From Brevibacterium sp. JSBI002 (lineage in GTDB: Bacteria; Actinomycetota; Actinomycetes; Actinomycetales; Brevibacteriaceae), in contig NZ_CP110341.1 in assembly GCF_026013965.1 (NCBI RefSeq), positions 1,674,001 through 1,738,000 of the forward strand: 64,000 bases of DNA. The letters run 5' to 3'. Shown here piece after piece: positions 53,231-62,593 of this stretch. The notes under the pieces were generated by a model that saw only the letters and a program-made list of their open reading frames with translations, ran no database searches and had not been told where the DNA came from. The position numbers and the translations under genes are program-made. Positions within the stretch are counted from its first letter, which is position 1, and every line of letters starts with the position of its first letter.

Positions 53231-54888
53231 ATGGCCCCAGGACGCAGAGGGGGAGGGGTCTCGACGATTCCCGGCTGGCTGTGGATTCCCGCCGCCGTCG
53301 GGATCGTCTTCCTCCTCCTGCCCATCATCGGGATGGTCTCCCGCATCGACCCGCAGGGCCTCCTCGACGTCATCCGCGCCGAGGAATCCCGGCTCGCGAT
53401 GCAGCTGTCCCTGCTGACCTCGGTGATCTCGGCCCTGGTCAGCGTCGCCCTCGGGTTCCCGCTGGGCTACCTGCTCGCGACCAAGGACTTCCGCGGACAG
53501 CGGATCGTGCGCACCCTCATCCTGCTGCCGCTCGTGCTTCCACCGGTGGTCAGCGGTCTGGCACTGCTCTACACCTGGGGGCGCTCGGCCGTTCTCGGCG
53601 GCGCCGCGGAAGATCTCGGACTGAGCCTGGCCTACACCACCTCGGCGGTGATCATGGCCCAGATCTTCGTCTCGCTGCCGTTCATGGTCATGTCGGTCGA
53701 GACCGCAACCACGGCTCTGGGGCGTCGCTTCGAGCTCACCGCCGCCGAACTCGGGGCGAAACCCGACCGCGTGTTCTTCACGGTCACGCTGCCGCTCCTG
53801 CGCAACGGCATCACCACTGGCGCCGTCCTCTGCTTCGCTCGCTCCCTCGGCGAATTCGGTGCCACCCTGACCTTCGCCGGATCCCTCTCCGGCGTCACTC
53901 GCACGATGCCCCTGCAGATCTACCTCGTCCGCGAATCGGATCCGCAGGCCGCCATCGGCCTGTCCCTGCTGCTCATCGTCATCGCCGTGGTCATCATCGT
54001 CCTAGCCTACCGATCCCCGCACGCCCCCCGCCTCCGCCCGACACCCCGGACGGTGAAGTCCACCCTCGCCGAGGCGGCCACCCCGCCACCGCGCCATGAC
54101 CGGGCACAGGGTGCTCCGATCACATCCGGTCCACCGTCCGGAGGGCGTCTGAGCACCGCGGTGGAACTTGCCGAGCGGGGAATCGCTCTCGACTTCACCG
54201 TCCCCGCCGGGGCGACGACCGCGATCATCGGGCGCAACGGCGCCGGCAAATCGAGCCTCTTCCACATCCTCACCGGAGCGCTGCGCCCCGACTCCGGACA
54301 CCTGCGCATCGGTGACGATGCGATCTTCGATCTGGACGCCGGGCACTGGCCGGCCATCCACGACCGCGGCATCATCCATCTGGCGCAGAACCCGCTGCTG
54401 TTCCCACACCTGAGCGTCATCGACAACGCGAGCTACGGTCTACGCGCTCACGGCATGGCCCGCGGGCGGCCCGGGAACGGGCGCAGGACATGCTCGACCG
54501 CCTCGGCGTCGGTCACTGTGCGCAACGGCGACCCGAAGCGGTCTCGGGCGGCCAGGCCGCACGCATCGCTCTGGCCCGCGCCCTCCTCGTCGATCCGCGG
54601 CTGCTTCTGCTCGACGAGCCCCTTGCCGCACTCGACGTCGATGTGCGCGTCGAGACCCGTCAGGTGGTCGCCGAACTCCTGGCCGATCGCAGCGCACTGC
54701 TCATCACTCATGACATCGACGACGTCAGCGCGCTGGCCGATGAGCTCGTGCTCGTCGAAGACGGAGCGGTGGAACTGTCGGCCCAGGTAGGGCACGTCGA
54801 TCCAGGGCAAGCCGGAGCAGGGGAGGACTTTCTGCGGAGCTTTTGCATGATGGACCGCGACGGCATAGTGTGCAATCAGTCACATTGA
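53231..54888 (+). pseudogene. modB: fused molybdate permease-ATPase (ModB-ModC), frameshifted
   Basis: Residues 1-about 270 are the ModB permease with about five spans and the EAA-like loop (AAELGAKPDRVFFTVTLPLL). A linker and the ModC ATPase follow: Walker A IGRNGAGKSS and Q-loop AQNPLLFPHL read in the first frame. Then the frame is lost at GCCCGC^GGGC (54458-54467), and SGGQAARIALARALL, Walker B LLLLDEPLAALD and the H-loop LITHDIDD are in the -1 frame. Adding a C after 54463 gives a 552-aa fusion. No C-terminal TOBE domain is seen. ModBC fusions are known in actinobacteria. Confidence 0.87.
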
Positions 54889-54917
54889 ACCACTGACATT
54901 TCAAGGAGCACAGCGCC

Positions 54918-56606
54918 GTGGCCGAACTGTCCTATTCCTCCGGTATCTCCACCGAACCCCTGCTCGGGATCACCATCGGAGAGCACTTCAAACGCATCGC
55001 GACTGCGAACCCCGATGCCTTGGCACTCGTCGACCGGAAATCGAACCGGCGGTGGACGTACTCGGAGTTCGACGCCGACACCGATGCACTGGCCGTGGGA
55101 CTGCTCGAACGCGGCGTGAAGAAGGGCGACCGAGTCGGGATCTGGGCGCAGAACGTTGCCGAATGGGCCCTCGTCCAGTACGCGACCGCGAAGATGGGCG
55201 CCATCCTCGTCAACGTCAACCCCGCCTACCGCAGCCACGAACTCGAATACGTGGCCAAGCAGTCCGGGATGACGCTGCTCATCTCGCAGGTCGTGGCGCC
55301 CCCGCATTCGGATTTCCACGCCATCGGCACCGAGGTGGCTGCGAAGGTCCCGGCACTCGACCTGGTGTTCCTCGACACCGTCCCCGAGGACCTCATCGGC
55401 GGCGCGAACATCGGCGAACGTCAGTCCTTCGCCCGCCTCATCGGACACGGCAGGCAGCTGCTGGCCGACTCGGGCGCGAAGTACGGCGTCCGCCTGCAGC
55501 AGGTGATGGACGACCTGTCGGCCGATGAGCCGATCAACATCCAATACACCTCAGGCACCACCGGATTCCCCAAAGGCGTGACGCTCAGCCACCACAACAT
55601 CCTCAACAACGGATTCTTCATCGGCGAGACGCTCTCATACACCACTGCTGACACCGTCGTCGTGCCCGTGCCCTACTACCACTGCTTCGGCATGGTCATC
55701 GGCAACCTCGCCGCACTCAGCCACGGAGCGGCGATCGTGCTGCCCTCACCCGGCTTCGACCCGCTGGAGACGATGACCGCCGTCACCGAGGAGAAGGCCA
55801 CCTCCCTCTATGGTGTGCCGACGATGTTCATCGCCGAACTCGAACACCCGCAGTTCTCCGAATTCGATTTCTCGAGCCTGCGCACCGGCGTCATGGCCGG
55901 GTCCCCGTGCCCGGTGAACACGATGCGCAGAGTCATCGACGATATGAACATGTCGGAGGTCGCCATCTGCTACGGCATGACCGAAACGGCACCCGTGTCG
56001 ATGATGACCCGCGTCGACGACTCCCTGGAGAAGCGCACCCAGACGGTCGGGCGCGTGATGCCCCATCTCGAGATCAAGATCGCCGACCCGGTCACCGGAC
56101 AGACTCTCCCGCGTGGACAGAAGGGCGAATTCTGCACCCGCGGCTACGCGGTCATGCTCGGATACTGGGAGCAGCCCGACAAGACGGCGGAGACGATCGA
56201 CGCAGCTCGGTGGATCCACACCGGCGACCTCGCGATCATGGACGAGGACGGCTACGTCGACATCTCCGGTCGCATCAAGGACATGGTCATCCGCGGCGGC
56301 GAGAACGTCTATCCGCGGGAGATCGAAGAGTTCCTCTACCACCACCCGGCCATCCGCGACGTCCAGGTCGTCGGGGTCTCCGACGAGAAGTACGGGGAGG
56401 AGCTCATGGCCTGGGTGATCCTCAAGGACGGCTTCGAAACCCTGAGCGCCGAGGAGCTGCGGGAGTTCTGCTCCGGCAAACTCGCCCACTTCAAGATCCC
56501 CCGCTACGTCGAGGTCCGGGATTCCTTCCCCATGACGGTGTCGGGAAAGATCCGCAAGATCGAACTTCGCGAAGAGGGCGAGAGGATCGCACACGCCGCC
56601 GTCTGA
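54918..56606 (+). CDS. AMP-binding acyl-CoA synthetase
   Basis: This 562-aa adenylate-forming enzyme has the P-loop [18 protein letters not shown] (near residue 212), the FADD-type [10 protein letters not shown] motif, the TGD-type motif [16 protein letters not shown] and the C-terminal [20 protein letters not shown] with the final catalytic Lys in SGKIRKIEL. It activates a fatty or aryl acid to its CoA ester; chain length is not clear. Start is GTG 54918 behind AAGGAG. It follows the modBC gene by 29 nt. Confidence 0.92.
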   Translation: MAELSYSSGISTEPLLGITIGEHFKRIATANPDALALVDRKSNRRWTYSEFDADTDALAVGLLERGVKKGDRVGIWAQNVAEWALVQYATAKMGAILVNVNPAYRSHELEYVAKQSGMTLLISQVVAPPHSDFHAIGTEVAAKVPALDLVFLDTVPEDLIGGANIGERQSFARLIGHGRQLLADSGAKYGVRLQQVMDDLSADEPINIQYTSGTTGFPKGVTLSHHNILNNGFFIGETLSYTTADTVVVPVPYYHCFGMVIGNLAALSHGAAIVLPSPGFDPLETMTAVTEEKATSLYGVPTMFIAELEHPQFSEFDFSSLRTGVMAGSPCPVNTMRRVIDDMNMSEVAICYGMTETAPVSMMTRVDDSLEKRTQTVGRVMPHLEIKIADPVTGQTLPRGQKGEFCTRGYAVMLGYWEQPDKTAETIDAARWIHTGDLAIMDEDGYVDISGRIKDMVIRGGENVYPREIEEFLYHHPAIRDVQVVGVSDEKYGEELMAWVILKDGFETLSAEELREFCSGKLAHFKIPRYVEVRDSFPMTVSGKIRKIELREEGERIAHAAV

Positions 56607-56717
56607 GGCCCAGCCGCGATCCGGAACCGAACTGCTTTCGGATCGAGCCTGAGATCACAAGTCGGTTGCAGTTCGAACCCGACCGGGCATGAGTTTCTCT
56701 TGTGTGCCCGAATTCAC

Positions 56718-56723
56718 TAGGAT
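56718..56723 (+). promoter_or_regulatory. -10 box of a probable leaderless gluA transcript
   Basis: TAGGAT ends 8 nt before the ATG at 56732, so the message could start close to the start codon. The -35 region is weak, and no ribosome binding site precedes the ATG. The upstream gap has a CGATCCG/CGGATCG inverted repeat near 56616-56645 that may end the acyl-CoA synthetase transcript. Confidence 0.35.
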
Positions 56724-56731
56724 CATTGTTC

Positions 56732-57481
56732 ATGAGAGCTGAATCACAGCCATTGGTGTCGCTGACGAACGTCGAAAAGCACTACGGCGATTTCCACGCA
56801 TTGAAGAATGTCAACCTCGACATCGCCGAACGCGAGGTCGTTGTCGTCATCGGCCCGTCAGGATCGGGCAAATCGACCCTGTGCCGGACGATCAACCGTC
56901 TCGAGACGATCACCTCGGGCAGCATCACCATCGACGGCAAGGAGCTGCCAGCTGAAGGTGCGGCACTGGCCCAGCTGCGCTCGGACGTGGGCATGGTCTT
57001 CCAGGCGTTCAACCTGTTCGCCCACAAGACGATCCTCGAAAACGTCACGCTCGGCCCGATCAAGGTGAGGAAGCTGTCGAAGTCCGAAGCGGACAAGCAG
57101 GCCATGGCCCTGCTCGAACGCGTCGGAGTCGCGCACCAGGCCGACAAATATCCCGCACAGCTGTCCGGCGGACAGCAGCAGCGCGTCGCGATCGCTCGAT
57201 CGCTGGCGATGAAACCGAAGGTGATGCTCTTCGACGAGCCCACCTCGGCGCTCGACCCGGAGATGATCAACGAAGTCCTCGACGTCATGGTCGGGCTCGC
57301 CGAGGAGGGCATGACGATGGTCGTGGTCACCCACGAGATGGGCTTCGCCCGCAAAGCGGCACACCGCGTCGTGTTCATGGCCGACGGGGAGATCGTCGAA
57401 GTCGCCGAGCCCGAGGAGTTCTTCACCAATCCGCAGAGCGGGCGGGCCAAGGACTTCCTGTCGAAGATCCTGACGAACTGA
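56732..57481 (+). CDS. gluA: glutamate-type amino-acid ABC transporter ATPase
   Basis: This 249-aa ATPase has Walker [11 protein letters not shown] (near residue 40), Q-loop [17 protein letters not shown], signature [16 protein letters not shown], Walker [16 protein letters not shown] and the H-loop THEMGF. It belongs to the polar amino-acid (HisP/GlnQ/GluA) family. It powers uptake with the gluB-gluC-gluD products. Glutamate is the likely substrate by similarity to the corynebacterial gluABCD, but other polar amino acids are possible. Confidence 0.92.
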   Translation: MRAESQPLVSLTNVEKHYGDFHALKNVNLDIAEREVVVVIGPSGSGKSTLCRTINRLETITSGSITIDGKELPAEGAALAQLRSDVGMVFQAFNLFAHKTILENVTLGPIKVRKLSKSEADKQAMALLERVGVAHQADKYPAQLSGGQQQRVAIARSLAMKPKVMLFDEPTSALDPEMINEVLDVMVGLAEEGMTMVVVTHEMGFARKAAHRVVFMADGEIVEVAEPEEFFTNPQSGRAKDFLSKILTN

Positions 57482-57515
57482 AACCACCGCACCACCTCAC
57501 TCACAAGGAGAGACA

Positions 57516-58415
57516 ATGAAGAAGCTCAGACTCGCGGTCGCCTCGGTGGCCATCGGCATGTTGGCGCTCAGCGGCTGCGGCCAGGGCGGAACCCCAGATG
57601 CTCCGGCCGAAGGTGATGGCGCCCAGGCCGAAGCACCCGAATACAAGGTCAATGACAGCGCGGACGTTGCTGACTCGAAGACCTGGAAGGCTGCGAAGGA
57701 CGCCGGCGAGATCACCATCGGCGTGAAGAAGGACCAGCCGGGACTCGGCAACGTCAAGGCCGGTTCGAAGGAGCCCGAGGGCTTCGATATCGAGATCGCG
57801 AAGATGGTCGCCGCCCAGCTCGGCTTCAAGCCGGACCACATCAAGTACACGGAGACCGTTTCGGCCAACCGCGAGCCGTTCCTCCAGCAGGGCAACGTCG
57901 ATATGGTCGTGGCGACCTATACGATCAACGACGAGCGCAAGAAGGTCGTCGACTTCGCAGGACCCTACTACGTGGCCGGCCAGGACCTCCTCGTGGCCGA
58001 GGACTCCGACATCACCGGACCCGATGACCTCGCAGGGAAGAAGGTCTGCTCCGTCGACGGTTCGACCCCGGCACAGAACATCAAGGAGAAGTACAAGAAG
58101 GCCGAGCTCGTCACCTACGATGCCTACTCGAAGTGCGTGACCGACCTGCAGTCGGGATCCGTCGATGCGGTGACCACGGACGATGCGATCCTGCGTGGCT
58201 ACGCCAAGCAGTATGAGGGCGAGTTCAAGGTCGTCGGCAAGCCCTTCACCGAGGAGCCCTACGGTGTCGGTCTGCCCAAGGGCGACGATGCACTGCGCGA
58301 CGCAGTCAACGATGCTCTGGAGAAGGGCATGGACGACGGTGACTGGAAGAAGGCCTTCGAATACACCCTCGGCTCCACCGATGATGTCGACATGCCCAAA
58401 GTCGACCGCTACTGA
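57516..58415 (+). CDS. gluB: amino-acid ABC transporter substrate-binding lipoprotein
   Basis: This 299-aa lipoprotein has a lipobox LALSGC (Cys at residue 21), a Pro/Glu-rich linker, and a family 3 solute-binding domain (about 60-295) with FDIEIAKMVAAQLGF, DFAGPYYVAGQDLLV and TYDAYSKCVTDLQSGSVDAVTTDD. It catches the amino acid outside the membrane. AAGGAG precedes the ATG. A strong hairpin lies between this gene and gluC. Confidence 0.93.
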   Translation: MKKLRLAVASVAIGMLALSGCGQGGTPDAPAEGDGAQAEAPEYKVNDSADVADSKTWKAAKDAGEITIGVKKDQPGLGNVKAGSKEPEGFDIEIAKMVAAQLGFKPDHIKYTETVSANREPFLQQGNVDMVVATYTINDERKKVVDFAGPYYVAGQDLLVAEDSDITGPDDLAGKKVCSVDGSTPAQNIKEKYKKAELVTYDAYSKCVTDLQSGSVDAVTTDDAILRGYAKQYEGEFKVVGKPFTEEPYGVGLPKGDDALRDAVNDALEKGMDDGDWKKAFEYTLGSTDDVDMPKVDRY

Positions 58416-58435
58416 CCCAGTCCACAGATTGACAT

Positions 58436-58469
58436 GATGCGAGGGCACCGTCAGCGGTGCCCTCGCATC
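58436..58469 (+). terminator. 15-bp intercistronic hairpin between gluB and gluC
   Basis: A perfect 15-bp stem (GATGCGAGGGCACCG, 58436-58450, with 58455-58469) with loop TCAG sits 20 nt past the gluB stop and 16 nt before gluC. Hairpins here in transporter operons reduce downstream expression or protect the binding-protein mRNA, giving more binding protein than permease. Confidence 0.75.
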
Positions 58470-58485
58470 GATTAAGGAATCTGCT

Positions 58486-59148
58486 ATGGATTTCCTGGAG
58501 CTTCTCCAGATGTTCCTCTCCGGTGCGTGGGGAACGATCAAACTCTTCACCATCGCCTTGATCGGATCCATGATTCTCGGCACGGTGCTGGCTGCCATGC
58601 GGGTCTCGCCGACCCCGGTGCTGCGGATCGCGGCATCGACGTACATCAACGTCGTCCGGAACACTCCGCTGACCCTGGTGATGTTCTTCTGCGCGTTCGG
58701 ACTGCCGTTCCTCGACATCCGATTCGGTGCGACGAGCTCATTCAACTCCTTCGTGTACGCGACGATCGCTCTCATCGCCTACACGGCTTGCTTCGTTGCG
58801 GAGACTCTGAAGTCGGGAATCTCGACGATTCCCGTCGGTCAGGCCGAAGCCGCCCGAGCGGTCGGTCTGAGGTTCGGTCAGACTCTGGGCGAAGTGATCC
58901 TGCCGCAGGCTTTCCGCACGGTGATTCCGCCCCTGGGCAGCGTGATCATCGCGATGCTCAAGAACACATCGATCGCCTCGGCGTTCAACAACCGAGAGCT
59001 CATCTCCGCGATGCGCAACGCCATCGAGGTCCGTGGTGACCTCGTCATTCCGATCCTGTTCGGCACCGCCTTGGCCTACCTGGTCCTGGCTCTGCTGCTC
59101 GGCCGTGTCTTCGACTACCTGGAGAAGAAGCTGGTGATTCTGCGATGA
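58486..59148 (+). CDS. gluC: amino-acid ABC transporter permease
   Basis: This 220-aa permease has five spans and the HisM/GluC-type motif AEAARAVGLRFGQTLGEVILPQA (the EAA loop contacting the ATPase). TAAGGAATC precedes the ATG at 58486. It overlaps gluD by 4 nt. It forms a heterodimer with GluD in the inner membrane. Confidence 0.92.
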   Translation: MDFLELLQMFLSGAWGTIKLFTIALIGSMILGTVLAAMRVSPTPVLRIAASTYINVVRNTPLTLVMFFCAFGLPFLDIRFGATSSFNSFVYATIALIAYTACFVAETLKSGISTIPVGQAEAARAVGLRFGQTLGEVILPQAFRTVIPPLGSVIIAMLKNTSIASAFNNRELISAMRNAIEVRGDLVIPILFGTALAYLVLALLLGRVFDYLEKKLVILR

Positions 59149-59987
59149 GCGCACCGACACAAGTTCTGTTCGACGAACCGGGCCCGAAGGCGCGCCGGAA
59201 CAACATCATCCTCTCGATCGTGTCTCTGATCGTGCTCTTGGCACTTGCGGCCTTCGTGGTCTGGAAGTTCGCCGATGCCGGTCAGCTCGAACCCGCGAAG
59301 TGGTACCCCTTCACCTTCGCGCAGATCCAGATGGTGCTCTTCCAGGGAATGCTCGCCACCCTCAAGGTCGCCGTTGTCGCATCGGTGCTTGCGATGGTCG
59401 TCGGTGTCGTCTTCGCTCTCCTGCGGCTGTCGAACAAGAGGGTCGTCTCCGTTCCCGGAACGATCGTTCTCGAGTTCTTCCGCGGAGTTCCCGTCCTGCT
59501 GCTGATCTTTGCGATGTTCCTTCTGTTCGGCAACGAGATCGGTTCCTTCTGGTCGGTCGTCTTCGGCCTGACCCTCTACAACGGAATGGTGCTGGCCGAG
59601 ATCATCCGTGCAGGCATCCTCGCCGTCCCCACCGGGCAGCGTGAAGCGGCCATGGCGATCGGGCTGCGCTCGGGACAGGTGATGAGTCTGGTGCTCATGC
59701 CGCAGGCGCTGCGAGCGATGATGCCGACGATCATCGCTCAGATCGTCGTGCTCCTGAAGGATTCGGCTCTGGGCTTCATCGTCACGTATCAGGATCTGCT
59801 CTACCAGGTGAACCTCATCGGGCGAGAGTACAACAACCTGTTGCCGACGTTCATCGTCGGGGCACTCCTGTTCATCATCATCAACATGATCGTCGCCGGG
59901 TTCGCCCGCTGGCTCGAATCCCGACTCCAGCGAAAGACGACCGCCGATACCGAGGCGGATGCTCTGACCTCGAAGATCATCGACTGA
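59145..59987 (+). CDS. gluD: amino-acid ABC transporter permease
   Basis: This 280-aa permease has a longer N-terminal part than GluC (a polar start and one span at about 25-50), and the EAA loop REAAMAIGLRSGQVMSLVLMPQALR. Motifs match the polar amino-acid permease family. A long hairpin follows the stop, so it is the last gene of the operon. Confidence 0.92.
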   Translation: MSAPTQVLFDEPGPKARRNNIILSIVSLIVLLALAAFVVWKFADAGQLEPAKWYPFTFAQIQMVLFQGMLATLKVAVVASVLAMVVGVVFALLRLSNKRVVSVPGTIVLEFFRGVPVLLLIFAMFLLFGNEIGSFWSVVFGLTLYNGMVLAEIIRAGILAVPTGQREAAMAIGLRSGQVMSLVLMPQALRAMMPTIIAQIVVLLKDSALGFIVTYQDLLYQVNLIGREYNNLLPTFIVGALLFIIINMIVAGFARWLESRLQRKTTADTEADALTSKIID

Positions 59988-59999
59988 TTCCCCGGTTGC

Positions 60000-60035
60000 G
60001 AACAGGGCCCGGTCGACAGCGACCTGGCCCTGTTC
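60000..60035 (+). terminator. terminator hairpin after gluD
   Basis: A long, nearly continuous hairpin: GAACAGGGCC (60000-60009) pairs with 60026-60035 and GGTCG (60011-60015) pairs with CGACC (60020-60024) with loop ACAG. It starts 12 nt past the gluD stop. Confidence 0.75.
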
Positions 60036-60081
60036 GACCATGTATCGTTCACATAGGAGTCGGCCATGAAGGAGTGCATCA

Positions 60082-60402
60082 ATGCCACAGCCTCAACTCA
60101 GCCCCACACCGGTTCGAATGGTGAAGAACATCGACCGCGAACGGTACGAGCTGTTCACCGATGAGACCCCGGGAGAGTTCATCGGGTTCCTCGCCTACCA
60201 GGTCATCGATGACCACACTCTGGAACTCCAGCACACGATCATCTCCGAAGGCTTCTCCCGACGAGGCTTCGCCCGTACCCTTGTCACCCAGGTGCTCGAC
60301 CTCATCCGGGCCGACGGGTCGACCATCGTGCCGACCTGTTCGTACGTCCAGGACTACCTCGAGCGGTTCCCGCAGTACGGCGATCTCGTGTCCCCTCAGT
60401 GA
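60082..60402 (+). CDS. small GNAT-family N-acetyltransferase (COG2388-like)
   Basis: This 106-aa protein has a minimal GNAT fold: QHTIISEGFSRRGFARTLVTQVLDLI is the acetyl-CoA-binding part and TCSYVQDYLERFPQY the C-terminal signature of the COG2388 class. The substrate is unknown. The ATG at 60082 has AAGGAG 7 nt upstream. It overlaps gluQ by 4 nt. Confidence 0.85.
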   Translation: MPQPQLSPTPVRMVKNIDRERYELFTDETPGEFIGFLAYQVIDDHTLELQHTIISEGFSRRGFARTLVTQVLDLIRADGSTIVPTCSYVQDYLERFPQYGDLVSPQ

Positions 60403-61337
60403 CGGAGAGACAGCAAGGCGGCGGAGCGGGCCGTTTCGCTCCGAGCCCGAGCGGTGACCTCCACATCGGCAATATCCGCTCCGGACTGCTCAGCTATGTG
60501 CGTGCCCGGCAGACGGGCCGGCGGTTCGTGTGGCGGATCGAAGACCTCGATCGGGTGAAGGCCGGAGCGGCCGACTCACAGCTTCAGGTCTTCGCCGAAC
60601 TCGGCGTCGACCCAGACGAAGCTCCTCTGGTCCAATCCGAACGCACTGCCGAATACGCCGCCGCGATTGCGAGGCTGGAGGCGGACGGACTCGTCTACGA
60701 ATGCTATTGCTCACGCAAGGACATCGCTCAGGCCCCGAGCGCACCGCACGCACCACCCGGGGCGTACCCGGGGACCTGTCGCCGCCTCGGGGAAGAAGAG
60801 CGCGAGTCCGCCCGACTGAGGCTCGAAGCGAGCAATCGGCGCCCGGCGCTGCGTCTGCGCGCGGACAACCGAGTCCACAGCATCGACGATGTGCTGCTGG
60901 GCCGGGTGGAGGCCGTCGTCGACGATCTCGTGCTGCGGCGAGGTGACGGTGTCTTCGCCTACAATCTCACCGTCGTCGTCGATGATGCAGCGACCGGAAT
61001 CGACGAGATCCTGCGCGGCGACGATCTCGCTTCTTCGGCACCCCGGCAGGCGTACCTGGCACGGCTGCTTGGTCTGCCCGAACCGGACTGGGTGCATGTT
61101 CCACTGGTGCTCAACGACAGTGGTCAGCGGCTGGCCAAACGCGATGGAGCGGTGACCTATCAGCAGCTGCGCGGCCTCGGCTGGACCAATGAAGACGTCT
61201 TCGCCTGGATGCAGCAGTCACTGGGATTCGACGGAGACGGTGCCCCGTGGAGATCCGTCGACGATATGGTCAGGGACATCGACTTCGCTCGGATGGCGAC
61301 GACGCCGACGGTCTTCATCCCGCCTGCGGGCTCCTAG
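60399..61337 (+). CDS. gluQ: glutamyl-Q tRNA(Asp) synthetase
   Basis: This 312-aa paralogue of glutamyl-tRNA synthetase lacks the anticodon-binding domain. It has the HIGN signature (GRFAPSPSGDLHIGNIRSGL), the FVWRIEDLDRVK motif and the KMSKS-like RLAKRDGAV. The zinc-site CYC of E. coli YadB is only partly kept (YECYCSRKD). It attaches Glu to queuosine in tRNA(Asp). Start is GTG at 60399, overlapping the GNAT gene. Confidence 0.93.
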   Translation: MTERQQGGGAGRFAPSPSGDLHIGNIRSGLLSYVRARQTGRRFVWRIEDLDRVKAGAADSQLQVFAELGVDPDEAPLVQSERTAEYAAAIARLEADGLVYECYCSRKDIAQAPSAPHAPPGAYPGTCRRLGEEERESARLRLEASNRRPALRLRADNRVHSIDDVLLGRVEAVVDDLVLRRGDGVFAYNLTVVVDDAATGIDEILRGDDLASSAPRQAYLARLLGLPEPDWVHVPLVLNDSGQRLAKRDGAVTYQQLRGLGWTNEDVFAWMQQSLGFDGDGAPWRSVDDMVRDIDFARMATTPTVFIPPAGS

Positions 61338-61381
61338 GGCCGATTCCGCTCAGGCCGTTTCCTCGTCAGGCCGATGCTTCA

Positions 61382-62590
61382 TCAGGCTGCGGAAGAGTCG
61401 ACGGCGTCTCGGATGACGTCGTCGTAGATCGCTTCGAAGGTGTCGAGGGTGTATTCGATATCGTGTTTGGCCACGACATCGAGCGACGCCTTCGACATGG
61501 CATCGAGTTCATCATCGGGCATCCGGCAGATGCGGGTGAAGCGGTCCGCCAGCGCATCGGTGTCGCGCGGCGGAAACAGGTACCCGTTGACTTCGTCGCG
61601 GACGAGGTGCGGCAGGGCCACAGCATCGGCGAGGACCACAGGTTTGCGCGACGCCAGTGCCTCCAGCGTAGCGATGGACTGCAGCTCGGCGGTCGACGGC
61701 ATGCAGAAGAAGGTGCAGCGCTGGTACGCCTCCATGAGCGCCTTGTCACTGATCTTCCCGAGCACATGCACACGATCGGCGATGCCGAGTTCGGCAGCCA
61801 GCTGCTTCAGCGGCTCCTCCTGGTCACCGCCGCCGACGATATCGGCTTCGAGCCCCAGCGCGGGATCGGTCTTGGCCACGGCCTCGACGATGTCGGAGGC
61901 ATGCTTCTCCGAGGAGAGCCGACCGACGAAGAGAACACGTGGGGGAACGGCACGCGACGCGGCGCAGTCGAGTTCGCGCAGATGGGCAAAGCGTTCCAGA
62001 TCGATCCCGCAGGACACTGCCCTGATGGGCGAGGAGAACCCGTTCTCGGTGAGCAGATCGGCGGCCAGCTGCGTCGGAACCGTGATGAAATCGGCGGACT
62101 GGAACTTCCGGCGCAGGTCCCACCAGGCGATGGCGGTGCCGCCGTCGAGAACGGCCTTCGGAGCTTTGAGATAGGGGCGGACGTTGTCGGGCATGAAATG
62201 GTTCGTGGCCACGACAGGGATTCCGCGCCTGATCGACTCGGAGAACGCATAGCGGCCGATGACGAAGTGCGCCTGAGTATGCACGACATCGGGGCGGACG
62301 CTGTCGAGGAGCCGTGAGAGCTCGGGCTTCGTCTCCCACGGCATGCAGATCATCCACGTCGGGTGCAGCGGCCACCTGTGGGCGGTGAGTCGGTGGACGG
62401 TGACCCCGTTCTCGACACTGACCGAGGGTTTGCCCGTGGCCGAGGGGCAGGCGACGTGGACATCATTTCCGCGAGCGGCGAGACCTTCGGCCAACCGTTC
62501 GGCGAATTTCGCGGCACCGTTGACTTCGGGGGCGTACGTCTCCGCCGGGATGAGGATGCGGCGTTTCGGGGTGGGACGGTGCGCAGACAG
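61382..62590 (-). CDS. group 1 (GT4) glycosyltransferase with non-canonical start
   Basis: This is a GT-B glycosyltransferase with the N-terminal motif ILIPAETYAPEVNGAAKFAE, central FVGRLSSEKHASDIVEAV and the signature STAELQSIATLEALASRKPVVL. It resembles alpha-mannosyltransferases of envelope lipids. The first standard start in frame is TTG at 62494, but this cuts off the conserved first strand and Gly-rich loop. The frame with the full N terminus begins with CTG at 62590, 9 nt after GAGGAG and just 3 nt past the DMT-gene stop. I take 62590 as the most likely start (402 aa); this is unusual. Confidence 0.75.
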   Translation of the reverse strand: MSAHRPTPKRRILIPAETYAPEVNGAAKFAERLAEGLAARGNDVHVACPSATGKPSVSVENGVTVHRLTAHRWPLHPTWMICMPWETKPELSRLLDSVRPDVVHTQAHFVIGRYAFSESIRRGIPVVATNHFMPDNVRPYLKAPKAVLDGGTAIAWWDLRRKFQSADFITVPTQLAADLLTENGFSSPIRAVSCGIDLERFAHLRELDCAASRAVPPRVLFVGRLSSEKHASDIVEAVAKTDPALGLEADIVGGGDQEEPLKQLAAELGIADRVHVLGKISDKALMEAYQRCTFFCMPSTAELQSIATLEALASRKPVVLADAVALPHLVRDEVNGYLFPPRDTDALADRFTRICRMPDDELDAMSKASLDVVAKHDIEYTLDTFEAIYDDVIRDAVDSSAA

Positions 62591-62593
62591 GAT

